From assembly GCA_002727315.1 (NCBI GenBank), contig PBWR01000004.1, forward strand, positions 7,160 through 71,159: a stretch of 64,000 nt of DNA. Reading direction: 5' to 3'. Below, piece after piece: positions 1 to 7,879 of the stretch. Within the stretch, counting starts at the first letter, position 1. Each line of letters opens with the position of its first letter. The DNA is from Alphaproteobacteria bacterium. Its GTDB lineage: Bacteria > Pseudomonadota > Alphaproteobacteria > UBA6615. A model generated the notes under the pieces. It searched no databases. It worked only from the letters and a program-made list of their open reading frames with translations, and had not been told where the DNA came from. The translations under genes were made by a program, and so were the position numbers.

Positions 1-143
1 TCATAGAGCTGCGCCGTATCGATGTGGCGATAACCTGCCTCAAGAGCCCACAGGACCGCATTAACGCAATCCTCACCCCGCATCGGGAAGGTCCCGAGCC
101 CGAGAGCCGGAGCGCGAACACCATCCTTTTCGACAAATTGCAC
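1..143 (-). CDS. Aldo/keto reductase, N-terminal 47 residues (cut by window edge)
   Basis: The reading frame opens at a GTG preceded by GGCGGA and runs off the left edge of the window. The translated piece contains LGLGTFPMRGED followed by AGYRHIDTAQLY. This is the first strand and the active-site Asp and Tyr of the aldo/keto reductase fold (2,5-diketo-D-gluconate reductase type, NADPH-dependent carbonyl reduction). It starts only 13 bases after the stop of the acetamidase gene on the same strand, so the two are probably cotranscribed. The substrate cannot be inferred from this piece. Confidence 0.8.
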   Translation of the reverse strand, partial: MQFVEKDGVRAPALGLGTFPMRGEDCVNAVLWALEAGYRHIDTAQLY

Positions 144-156
144 TGGCGTCCGCCGG

Positions 157-1128
157 CTAGAGCCGCTTCCCCGCCGCGGCCTCGGCGCCATGCAGGTCGG
201 CCTTTGCCAGCATCACGTGACACCCCTTGTTGACGTTGACCAGCTGTGACACGCAGACATCGGCAGCCAGGCTGCACAGGGAGTAGGCGTCTTCGGCCGA
301 AAGGTTCGTGCGCTCCTGGATTAGCACGATCATGTCGCGCAGGGCCTGCTTCGCGGCATCATCCAGGTCCTGGTCGAAGCCGATGGTGATGTAGTGTGTC
401 TCGGTCTCGGCCCGCGGCATCTTGTAGGACAGGTCCTTGCGAACGTGGAATTCGAAGGTCCCGATGAGCGCCGTCTCGGCGGCCGACAGGCAGCTTTCCC
501 CATCACCCTGAAGGGCGTGGCCGTCGCCGGTCTGGAAGTTCGCGCCCGGCACATAGACGGGCAGGTAGAGCGTCGCCCCGGCGCCGAGCTGCTTGATATC
601 CAGGTTCCCGCCATGGGGTTGCGGGACGATCGAGGTGATGGTTCCCCATTCGGCCGGCGGCGCCACGCCCATGACGCCGAAGAAGGGGTTGCACGCCAGC
701 TCGACACCCCAGGGTAGCTCCGCGACCATGGCATCCCGGTCGAGGGGGATGTTGAGCAGACGTTTGTTGGGAAAATCCTCGGGCAGGGAACCCTTGAGCG
801 GCGCGATCATGTTCCAGGCCCAGTCCTGACGCAGCTCGACATCGAGGATCCGGACTTCCAGCACATCGCCCGGCTCGGCACCGCGCACCGCGACCGGTCC
901 AGTCATGATGTGGCCCGGCAGGATCGGCTTGTAGTTGGCGATGAAATTCGCATGGTCGGGAAGGAGGTTGTCTCGCAACTCGGGCGGGATCTGGTCCGGG
1001 CCGCCGGAAATCGTCTCGATGGACACCCGGTCGCCGGGATCGACCTCAAGGACGGCCTCGAATTCCGCCGAAAAGGCACCCCAGCGCAGATTTTCCGGCG
1101 CCGATGTCAGTCGATGTTCCTTGGTCAT
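157..1128 (-). CDS. Acetamidase/formamidase family amidohydrolase
   Basis: A 323-residue protein matching the acetamidase/formamidase (FmdA/AmdA) family in length and pattern, with HIMTGPVAVRGAEPGD, a CNPFFGVMGVAP segment, PHGGNLDIKQLGAG and GDGHALQGDGE. These enzymes hydrolyse short amides to ammonia and the carboxylate. The ATG has a strong G-rich ribosome site (GGGGGGAT). It lies between an SDR gene upstream (68 bases) and an aldo/keto reductase downstream (13 bases), all on the minus strand, which suggests a small catabolic operon releasing ammonia from an amide. The true substrate is unknown; the family also includes uncharacterised amidases. Confidence 0.88.
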   Translation of the reverse strand: MTKEHRLTSAPENLRWGAFSAEFEAVLEVDPGDRVSIETISGGPDQIPPELRDNLLPDHANFIANYKPILPGHIMTGPVAVRGAEPGDVLEVRILDVELRQDWAWNMIAPLKGSLPEDFPNKRLLNIPLDRDAMVAELPWGVELACNPFFGVMGVAPPAEWGTITSIVPQPHGGNLDIKQLGAGATLYLPVYVPGANFQTGDGHALQGDGESCLSAAETALIGTFEFHVRKDLSYKMPRAETETHYITIGFDQDLDDAAKQALRDMIVLIQERTNLSAEDAYSLCSLAADVCVSQLVNVNKGCHVMLAKADLHGAEAAAGKRL

Positions 1129-1196
1129 GTCATCCCCCCGTTTGTTTTCGCATTTGCACCCATTGTGTCGGGCAGCCGGAGCGGGGGCAAGCGCGG

Positions 1197-1955
1197 CTAC
1201 ATGGCCGAGATGCCACCATCCAGGATGAGTTCGGACCCGGTCATGAAGCGGGATTCGTCGGACGCCAGATAGACCACCGCATAGGCCACATCATAGGGTT
1301 CTCCGACGAGGCCCAGGGGTATCTGACGCGCCAGCCGGTCTAGGCCTTCCTCGCGGGTACCACGCTTCAGGATCGTATCCAGGATGGGGGTGTCCACGAA
1401 GGCGGGATGGACCGAGTTGCACCGCACCTGGTTGGCCTCGCGCGCGCAGTGGAGTGCCACCGACTTGGTCAGGTGGCGCACGCCTGCCTTGGCGGAATTG
1501 TAGGCCGCGAGATTGTGGCCGGCGATGATGCCCGAGATCGAGGAGATATTGACGATCGAGCCGCCGCCGGAGCCGGCAATGTGGCGAATGGCGTGCTTGC
1601 AGCCAAGGAAGACGCTGTCGAGATCGAGCGCGTGAAGGGCGCGCCAGTCTTCCAGCGAGGTGTCCTCGACCGTGCCGTTGATCGCGGTGCCGGCGCTGTT
1701 AACGAGAATGTGCAGGCCGCCGAACGCCGCCGTGACCGTGTTCAACGCCATGGTCCAGGCGTCTTCCTTCGTCACATCATGATCGATGGCAACGGCACCG
1801 TCGCCAATGGCGTCGGCCACAGCGCGCGCGCCGTCCAGATCGATATCCGAGACAGCCACCCGCGCGCCTTCACGCGCGAGCATGATGGCCGATGCCCGGC
1901 CGATCCCCGATGCGCCGCCGGTAACCAGCGCGGTTTTTCCTTCGACCCGTCCCAA
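1197..1955 (-). CDS. SDR family NAD(P)-dependent oxidoreductase
   Basis: A 252-residue classical short-chain dehydrogenase/reductase. The cofactor motif TGGASGIG is at residues 12-19, an acidic Asp37 at the end of the second strand favours NAD(H), NSAG is near residue 86, and the catalytic Ser-Tyr-Lys set is visible as NISSISG and Y152-x3-K156. The frame starts at TTG with AGAGGA about nine bases upstream; no better start is seen. It reduces or oxidises an alcohol/ketone of unknown identity. It is upstream of the acetamidase on the same strand and divergent from a decayed GNAT gene. Confidence 0.87.
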   Translation of the reverse strand: MGRVEGKTALVTGGASGIGRASAIMLAREGARVAVSDIDLDGARAVADAIGDGAVAIDHDVTKEDAWTMALNTVTAAFGGLHILVNSAGTAINGTVEDTSLEDWRALHALDLDSVFLGCKHAIRHIAGSGGGSIVNISSISGIIAGHNLAAYNSAKAGVRHLTKSVALHCAREANQVRCNSVHPAFVDTPILDTILKRGTREEGLDRLARQIPLGLVGEPYDVAYAVVYLASDESRFMTGSELILDGGISAM

Positions 1956-2007
1956 ATCACCGATCCTCTCTTACACTTACTGGCATGAAGGCGTATGGGA
2001 ACGGGCA

Positions 2008-2516
2008 ATGCAACCGCTGATCACCGACAGGCTCGCGCTGCGGCCGTTAACAAGGGCCGACATGAAACCCGCCTTCGCCTTCTTCGGCGATCCCGACGTC
2101 ATGCGGTTCAGCCTCAACGGCCCGCACACCTTGCGCAAGACGACGGAAGATTTCATCGTCACCAACAACAACCGCCAGGAACGTCTCGAATAAGCGATCT
2201 GGGCGGTCGTAGAGCGATCGACCGGTGATCTGATCGGCATGTGTGGTCTGGCCCAATTCGGCCACGGCATGCCCGGGATCGATCTCGCCTAACGGCTGCG
2301 CCGAGACCGTTGGGGGCGGGGTTATGCGACCGAGGCGGGACGGGCCTGCGTTGCACGGCCTTCGACGGCATCGGGCTCCACCGGCTAATCGCCGCCGTAG
2401 AGCGGGAAAACACACCGTCCATCCATGTGCTAGAGAAATGCGACTTCAACCCGACCGGCGAACAGGACGTCGCCGGAAAGGACGCGCTCGTCTTTGAGAG
2501 CCGGAAACGGGCCTAA
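2008..2516 (+). pseudogene. GNAT N-acetyltransferase remnant (two in-frame TAA codons and one frameshift)
   Basis: Reading through the damage gives one collinear RimJ/RimL-type acetyltransferase. It has an N-terminus ITDRLALRPLTRADM, then AIWAVVERSTGDLIGMCGL, then the acetyl-CoA loop RLRRDRWGRGYATEAGRA, then GLHRLIAAVERENTPS and HVLEKCDF. The frame is interrupted by TAA at 2191-2193 and TAA at 2290-2292, and a one-base frameshift near 2355 moves the C-terminal third into another frame that ends at 2516. Both TAA codons fall where related proteins have an aromatic residue, usually Tyr, just before WAV and at the Y of the YRLRP-like motif. It is convergent with the rhodanese fusion gene and overlaps its stop by three bases. 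It cannot make an active enzyme as read. Confidence 0.85.
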
Positions 2517-3547
2517 GCCAGGAGCCCGCCGGCTTCCTTCCAGGCATCAATCCCGCCGGCGAGGTGGCACGGATTCTCGATGCCGCCATCGAGCGCCGCC
2601 TCGACCGCCATTGCTGAACGCTCACCATAGGCACAGTAGAACACCACCCGTTTGCCCGAAGACCGCGCCAGCTCGAACAGCATGCCGCCGGGGTGCACAT
2701 TTTCGTCGAGATCGGGGTAGGGGGCGTGGACCGAGCCGGGGATGACTCCGTTCTTCTCGCGCTCCTGTTCGTCGCGCAGATCGACGAGGATGATACTCGG
2801 ATCGTCGACCCGGGCGATCCCGTCTCCGCAGTTGAGCGACATGCCCATCCGTTCCAGATCGTCCTGCTTCAAGCCGATCTTCAGGTTCGCCGGCACGGCC
2901 ACGTCCATCATCTTGGGATTGGCGAGGTTCAGGTTCTCCATGATCCCCACATACTCAGCTTCGGAGGAAACCTGCAGGCGCGGATTGTAGGCGCGCTCTT
3001 CCGCGATGGTGCTCACCATATCGCCCTTATAGTCATGGGCCGGATAGACCAGTGTGTCGTCGGGCATCTTCAGAAGCTTGTTGAAGATCGAATCATATTG
3101 GGCGCGCGCATCGCCGTGCTGGAAATCGGTCCGCCCGGTTCCCCGGATCAGCAGCGTGTCGCCTGTGAAGACCCGGTCATCCATGCGGAAGCTATAGGAA
3201 TCATCCGTGTGGCCCGGCGTATAGACCACATCGAGGCTGAGCCCCTCCACATCGATCGTGTCGCCTTCCGCCACGCGCATGGAGACCACATCAACACCGC
3301 TCGCTTCTCCCATCACCGTGATACAGCGGGTGCGATCGCGCAGCGCCCCCAGCCCGGTGATGTGATCGGCATGCACATGGGTGTCGACGGCTTTGACCAG
3401 CTTCAGGTCGAGCTCATCGAGAAGCTGGAGATAACGATCTACCTTCTCCAGCACCGGGTCGATGATCAGCGCTTCGCCGCCGCGCCGGCTCGCCAGCAAA
3501 TAGGTGTAGGTGCTGGACTCGCTGTCGAAGAGCTGACGAAAGATCAT
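2513..3547 (-). CDS. MBL-fold persulfide dioxygenase-like protein fused to a rhodanese domain
   Basis: About 344 residues from the ATG at 3547, chosen because AGGGAG lies nine bases upstream and MIFRQLFD is the usual start of ETHE1-like proteins; an ATG nine codons earlier lacks a ribosome site. Residues 1-235 are a metallo-beta-lactamase fold with the metal motif H57-x-H59-x-D61-H62, a second His in TPGHTDDS and the glutathione-contact motif GTGRTDFQ. A C-terminal rhodanese domain has the active-site loop CAYGERS (Cys305). Such fusions oxidise glutathione persulfide to sulfite and transfer sulfane sulfur to thiosulfate, detoxifying sulfide. An inverted repeat lies just upstream. Confidence 0.9.
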   Translation of the reverse strand: MIFRQLFDSESSTYTYLLASRRGGEALIIDPVLEKVDRYLQLLDELDLKLVKAVDTHVHADHITGLGALRDRTRCITVMGEASGVDVVSMRVAEGDTIDVEGLSLDVVYTPGHTDDSYSFRMDDRVFTGDTLLIRGTGRTDFQHGDARAQYDSIFNKLLKMPDDTLVYPAHDYKGDMVSTIAEERAYNPRLQVSSEAEYVGIMENLNLANPKMMDVAVPANLKIGLKQDDLERMGMSLNCGDGIARVDDPSIILVDLRDEQEREKNGVIPGSVHAPYPDLDENVHPGGMLFELARSSGKRVVFYCAYGERSAMAVEAALDGGIENPCHLAGGIDAWKEAGGLLA

Positions 3548-3568
3548 GGCCCATGGCTCCCTGGGGTA

Positions 3569-3593
3569 ATTCACACACAGATTACGTGAATTC
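3569..3593. promoter_or_regulatory. Inverted repeat upstream of the persulfide dioxygenase gene, candidate operator
   Basis: AATTCAC and GTGAATT form a perfect 7-base inverted repeat separated by 11 bases, ending about 22 bases before the start codon of the MBL-rhodanese gene. ArsR-family sulfide sensors (BigR/SqrR) bind ATTC/GAAT-type dyads upstream of such genes, but their usual spacing differs, so the link is inference. Confidence 0.4.
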
Positions 3594-3622
3594 GCCCCAC
3601 GCCGGGAGACACTTTCGTGCGA

Positions 3623-4531
3623 TCAGATCCCGTAAAATCCACAGGCCGTGTCGTGAAAGAACTTCTCGTTCTCGGCGTCAGAGCGCGCATCGAGCGCGTT
3701 CTTCTGGGCCGAAATATAGTGGCCGAAATTGGTCCACATGCGTTCCACCGGATAGTTGCTGCCGAAGAAGCAGCGGTCGGTGCCGAACATATCGAGCGCG
3801 GTGTTCGACGCGATGCTCATCATCGTATCGTCCAGCGTGCGCGTGAAGGTGTTGAGGCCGGACACCTTGATGAACACGTTCTCATACGGCAGCAGAACCT
3901 TCAGCGCCTCGCGCCACTCCTCGACGGTGGAATCGTCGGTTCCCGTCAGCATGCCGGCATGGACCAGACAGATTTTCAGGTTCGCGTTCTCCTTCGCAAG
4001 CATCGCCAAATCGCCGAACTGGGACGCGAAGCCCTGGAAGTCGAAGGTCAGCCCCTTGTCTGACAGAACCGCCAGTCCGCGCCGGAAACTCGTCGAGAGA
4101 CAAAAGTCCGCGCGGTCCACATGGCGCCAATATTCATTGCTCGGATGCCAATAGACCTGCTGTCGGATGCCGCGGGTGTTCGCATGGGCGAGGTGCGCGT
4201 CGAGCACGCTTTCCAGGTTGGGGTCCGTTAGATCGGTATAGGCGACGATCCCGTGGGGGTAGTCGTGCTCATCGGCCATCGCCTGTAACCCGGCGGTTTC
4301 ATCGACCGGCCGGGAAATATCGAAATTGGCCTGCACATGCACCGACTTCACGACGTCGTGCGGCGCGAAATCGGTCTTCAGATCGGTGACGAGATACTCC
4401 TGCTTCATGGCCGACCAGTCGTCGCCGAAAATCATCGGTCGCATCGGCCGGTTCATCCAGGGATAGTTGTTCTCAAGATCCCACAGAATGTGGTGGTGGG
4501 AATCGACCACGGGACCATCGTAGCGGGGCAT
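3623..4531 (-). CDS. Amidohydrolase family protein (COG3618-type TIM-barrel lactonase/hydrolase)
   Basis: A 302-residue metal-dependent hydrolase of the amidohydrolase superfamily. The N-terminal metal site appears as DSHHHILWD (residues 10-18), a conserved QVYWHP follows, KICLVHAGM supplies a His, and the C-terminus has the GTDRCFFGSNYPVE motif with the final Asp/Asn region. Related proteins include 2-pyrone-4,6-dicarboxylate and sugar lactone hydrolases. It begins 15 bases after the stop of the LLM oxidoreductase, with AGGAGCG as ribosome site, so the two are cotranscribed. A Baeyer-Villiger-like oxidation followed by ester or lactone hydrolysis is a plausible but unproven pairing. Confidence 0.87.
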   Translation of the reverse strand: MPRYDGPVVDSHHHILWDLENNYPWMNRPMRPMIFGDDWSAMKQEYLVTDLKTDFAPHDVVKSVHVQANFDISRPVDETAGLQAMADEHDYPHGIVAYTDLTDPNLESVLDAHLAHANTRGIRQQVYWHPSNEYWRHVDRADFCLSTSFRRGLAVLSDKGLTFDFQGFASQFGDLAMLAKENANLKICLVHAGMLTGTDDSTVEEWREALKVLLPYENVFIKVSGLNTFTRTLDDTMMSIASNTALDMFGTDRCFFGSNYPVERMWTNFGHYISAQKNALDARSDAENEKFFHDTACGFYGI

Positions 4532-4546
4532 TTCAAACGCTCCTTG

Positions 4547-5653
4547 TTAGTCCGCGCTTTCACCAAGCGCCTTGTTGACCCGCGGCATCACTTCGTGCGC
4601 CATGAGCTCCATCGAACGACGGGAGAGGGGAATGTCCGCCCAGTCGTGGCCTGTATACATCAGTTGGCCGAACGGTCCGATGATTTGACGCAATTCAAGA
4701 ATCTGCTCGACCACGTCTTCGACCCCGCCGGCAATGACCTGTGTTTCGAGCGACTGGTGCACCGAGACGTCTTCGTCCGGCTGATCGGGATATACCTTGA
4801 AAAGCCCGAGCCCCATCGCGCCGCGTCCCTTCAGCAGCTTCTTCTGAATGTTGGTGAAGTAGAAGCCGTAAGGCCCGCTTTCGTCGCGGGCATACTTGAT
4901 CGCCGTATCGGCGTTATCGGCGACGAAGATGCTCTTCGCAATCGACCATTGCGAAGGATCTTCCGGTAGACCGGCATTGCGTTGACCCTCGACGAATTTA
5001 GGCAGATGGGTCGCGACCCAGTGGGCCTGGACATAGTTCGACGAGATGCCGCGCCAACCTCGTTCGGCCGCCGCGGTGATGCCCTTGGAGTAGGGTGCAA
5101 GCGCGGTAAAGACGATCGGGGGATGAGGTTTCTGTAAAGGCTTGGGGACCATGCCTTGGCCGATCTCCGGATAGAATGTTCGCTCCGTCGAGGTCTTGAA
5201 GAACTTGCCCTCGAGATTATAAGGGGCCTCCCCATCCCAGATCGCCAGCACCTGGTCGATCGCCTCGACCATCTTCTCGTTCTTTTCGAGATCGAGATTG
5301 CCGAACACCTCAATGTCCGAGGGAAGCCCGCCGGGGCCGATGCCGAACAGGAAACGTCCGTCGAGCAAGTGGTCCATCATCGCAACCTGGGCGGCCACAT
5401 GAACCGGGTGGTAGCTCGGCATGTTGATGACGCCAGTCCCCAGCTTGATCTGCTTCGTGCGGTCGATCAGCGTCGCCAGGAAGACAAGGCAGCTCGTGAT
5501 CGGCTCCGCGAGGTCGGTCATGTGCTCGCCAACAAAGGCTTCCGAATAGCCCAGCTCGTCGGCCAGGATTATCCCGTCCTGGTCCTCGCGCAGGACCTCG
5601 CGATAGTCGCGCGTAATCGGATGCACCGGTTGCGTGAAAAACCCGAGTTTCAT
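4547..5653 (-). CDS. LLM class flavin-dependent oxidoreductase
   Basis: A 368-residue bacterial luciferase-like monooxygenase starting at an ATG with GGAGGGAG upstream. Family features include MKLGFFTQPVHP at the start, LGTGVINMPSYHPVHVAAQVAMM (as two conserved segments), the LLDGRFLFGIGPGGLPSD loop and EVFGN. These enzymes use reduced FMN and O2 to oxidise alkanes, sulfonates or other small organics. It heads the pair with the amidohydrolase. Its stop is TAA, useful here because TAA also appears inside broken genes elsewhere in the window. The gene diverges from the MltB-type gene across a region with a gapped palindrome. Confidence 0.9.
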   Translation of the reverse strand: MKLGFFTQPVHPITRDYREVLREDQDGIILADELGYSEAFVGEHMTDLAEPITSCLVFLATLIDRTKQIKLGTGVINMPSYHPVHVAAQVAMMDHLLDGRFLFGIGPGGLPSDIEVFGNLDLEKNEKMVEAIDQVLAIWDGEAPYNLEGKFFKTSTERTFYPEIGQGMVPKPLQKPHPPIVFTALAPYSKGITAAAERGWRGISSNYVQAHWVATHLPKFVEGQRNAGLPEDPSQWSIAKSIFVADNADTAIKYARDESGPYGFYFTNIQKKLLKGRGAMGLGLFKVYPDQPDEDVSVHQSLETQVIAGGVEDVVEQILELRQIIGPFGQLMYTGHDWADIPLSRRSMELMAHEVMPRVNKALGESAD

Positions 5654-5734
5654 GACTCCCTCCAGATCGAGAGGCCTTCATAGCGGGACAGCCCGCGCCG
5701 GTCACCCGAAACAACCGCATCTTTGCCGCAATCT

Positions 5735-5758
5735 GTCGCACAATCGTGATTGCACGAC
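5735..5758. promoter_or_regulatory. 24-base gapped palindrome between divergent genes, candidate operator
   Basis: The sequence fits GTCG-N2-CAATC-N2-GATTG-N2-CGAC, in which every specified base matches its partner (18 of 24 positions symmetric). It lies in the 153-base gap between the flavin oxidoreductase (minus) and the lytic transglycosylase (plus). Such a dyad is typical of a dimeric or tetrameric regulator site. No regulator gene is adjacent. Confidence 0.5.
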
Positions 5759-5806
5759 GCGAAGCCAGTGTGGCACGCCTCGTGGACCGTAGAACACTGA
5801 GGCGTC

Positions 5807-6790
5807 ATGGGAATGATTCGAACCGTCTTGCGCTGGATGATCGCGGTTCCGCTGGTCCTGGGCGCCAGCACCGTACAGGCCGAAACCGACGACGCGTTTC
5901 TCAAATGGCTGGACGCATTGCGTGTTGAAGCCCGCACCAAGGGGATCAGCGACACGACCCTCTATCGCAGCCTGGTCGATGTGAAGCCGATCCCGCGCAT
6001 CATCGAGCTGGACCGCAAGCAGCCCGAATCCACCATCACCTTCGCCCAGTACCAGAAGCGTATCGTCAGCCAGACCCGCATCAAGAACGGCCGCGCCCGC
6101 CTGGCGCAGCACCGCGACCTGCTTGAGAAGGTGGGCGCGGAGTTCGGCGTGCAGCCACGCTTCATCGTAGCGCTCTGGGGAATCGAAACCAATTTCGGCC
6201 AGTTCACCGGCGGCTTCCCGGTCATCAATGCCCTGGCGACGCTGGCCTACGACGGCCGGCGCAGCAAGTATTTCCGCGGCGAGCTGTTTAACGCCCTGCG
6301 GATCATCGAACAGGGGCATATCGAACCGTCGGAGATGAAGGGCAGTTGGGCCGGCGCCATGGGCCAGAGCCAGTTCATGCCGTCGAGCTTCTTGAGTTTC
6401 GCCCACGATTATGACGGTGACGGCGCCAAGGATATCTGGAACACCCAGTCGGACGTGTTCGCATCCGCGGCCAACTATCTGAAAGGGGTGGGCTGGCGCG
6501 ACGACATCACCTGGGGCCGCAAGGTCCGTCTGCCCGCCGGGTTCGACGCCGAACAGGCATCGCTCGACATCATCAAGCCGATCAGTGAATGGCAGGCCCT
6601 CGGGATAAGGCGCGACGACGGGTCGGACCTGCCGACCCGCGACATTCGGGCTTCGGTGATTCTGCCAGGCGGCGAGGCAGGGCCCGCCTATATCGTCTAC
6701 GACAATTACCGGGCCATCCTGCGCTGGAACCGGTCCCACTATTTCGCCATGGCCGTGGGACAACTGTCCGACCGAATCGCGGGCCGGTAA
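5807..6790 (+). CDS. MltB-family lytic murein transglycosylase
   Basis: A 327-residue protein with an N-terminal signal peptide (hydrophobic stretch WMIAVPLVLGAS, cleavage near VQA-E) and an SLT_2-type domain over most of its length. The catalytic Glu is E127 in ALWGIETNFGQ, and the conserved GSWAGAMGQSQFMPSSF segment and DYDGDGAKDIW calcium-like loop follow. It cleaves peptidoglycan glycan strands to 1,6-anhydro-MurNAc ends in the periplasm. No lipobox is seen, so it is probably soluble. It is followed 15 bases later by rlpA and then a DD-carboxypeptidase, a cell-wall cluster common in alphaproteobacteria. Confidence 0.92.
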   Translation: MGMIRTVLRWMIAVPLVLGASTVQAETDDAFLKWLDALRVEARTKGISDTTLYRSLVDVKPIPRIIELDRKQPESTITFAQYQKRIVSQTRIKNGRARLAQHRDLLEKVGAEFGVQPRFIVALWGIETNFGQFTGGFPVINALATLAYDGRRSKYFRGELFNALRIIEQGHIEPSEMKGSWAGAMGQSQFMPSSFLSFAHDYDGDGAKDIWNTQSDVFASAANYLKGVGWRDDITWGRKVRLPAGFDAEQASLDIIKPISEWQALGIRRDDGSDLPTRDIRASVILPGGEAGPAYIVYDNYRAILRWNRSHYFAMAVGQLSDRIAGR

Positions 6791-6805
6791 GGTAAAAAAA
6801 GCGTG

Positions 6806-7798
6806 ATGACCGCGATGTCCTTGGATACGCAGGAAAATCGCCCGCTTCGCCGCCGGTTGCGGCCGCTTGTGCTGGTCTTGGTTTGCTGCTTCGGTCTCGC
6901 GGCCTGCGCCGAGACCGAGTTCCTGGTCCACACTGCAAAACAGCTCAAGGATGGCGGCGAGAGCTCCGGCCCGATCGGCCGCTACAAGGTCGGCTCGCCC
7001 TATCAGATCAAGGGCCAGTGGTACTACCCGGCGGAGAATTACGAATACACCGAAACGGGAATCGCCTCCTGGTACGGCCCGAACTTCCACGGGAAGAAAA
7101 CCGCGAACGGCGAGATCTACAACCAGAACGACCTCACGGCCGCACATCGCACCCTGCCGATGCCCAGCGCAGTGCGGGTGACCAACCTGGAGAACGGCCG
7201 TTCGATCGTCCTGCGCATTAACGACCGGGGTCCTTTCGCGCGCGGACGGATCATCGATGTCTCGCGCCGCGGTGCCCAGCTTCTGGGATTCGAACGCAAC
7301 GGCACGGCCAAGGTGCGTGTCAACATCATGGTCGACGAAAGCCGCCAGCTGAAGGTCGCGGCCCTGAACGGTGAGCGCCAGGTCCAGGTCGCCGCATCCC
7401 CGCGTGAGGCCGTCGTGTCCCAACCGTTACCGGCAAGCGGATCGCCGGCCGGAAATCCCCCGGCCCAGACCGAACCGCCGAAACCGTCCCGCGAGGCTCG
7501 CACCGAATCCTTGCCGCCCGCGCGCGCGCCTGTTCTCACGAAAGAGGTGGACGTGCTGCCCGTATCCCCGACCGGGATCTACGTTCAGGCCGGCGCGTTC
7601 TCGAACCTTGAGAACGCACTGCGCATGCGCGACCGACTCTACACCATGGGGCCGACCCAGATCAGTCGGTTCGCCGCGGCCGGAAGCGAAATCTATCGGG
7701 TCCGCATCGGTCCCCTCGACAATGTCAAGATTGCCGACGTAACCCTGAACCAAGTTGTGGACGCGGGGGTTTCGGAAGCCCAGCTCGTGGTCGAATAG
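6806..7798 (+). CDS. rlpA: RlpA septal ring lytic transglycosylase, lipoprotein with SPOR domain
   Basis: About 330 residues. The ATG at 6806 is preferred over a GTG one codon earlier. After a basic stretch (RPLRRRLRP) and hydrophobic segment comes a lipobox L31-A-A-C34. The double-psi beta-barrel RlpA domain starts at GIASWYGPNFHGKKTANGE and contains RINDRGPFARGRIIDVS with the catalytic Asp. A Pro-rich linker leads to a C-terminal SPOR domain (YVQAGAFSNLENALRMRD...), which binds denuded septal glycan. It should act in the outer membrane/periplasm on peptidoglycan at division. Confidence 0.93.
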   Translation: MTAMSLDTQENRPLRRRLRPLVLVLVCCFGLAACAETEFLVHTAKQLKDGGESSGPIGRYKVGSPYQIKGQWYYPAENYEYTETGIASWYGPNFHGKKTANGEIYNQNDLTAAHRTLPMPSAVRVTNLENGRSIVLRINDRGPFARGRIIDVSRRGAQLLGFERNGTAKVRVNIMVDESRQLKVAALNGERQVQVAASPREAVVSQPLPASGSPAGNPPAQTEPPKPSREARTESLPPARAPVLTKEVDVLPVSPTGIYVQAGAFSNLENALRMRDRLYTMGPTQISRFAAAGSEIYRVRIGPLDNVKIADVTLNQVVDAGVSEAQLVVE

Positions 7799-7879
7799 GC
7801 CATGTCCGCAGCGACATCCTTCCGTCCCATTCGTCGCTATAGTGAAACGCTACATTTCCCCAAGACCGGTTCCGCAGCC

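Noticed and set aside
5702-7423. 573-codon open frame on the minus strand
   Set aside because: It is antisense to the MltB-type and rlpA genes, which have signal peptides, motifs and ribosome sites. Long antisense frames are common in GC-rich DNA and this translation has no recognisable motif.
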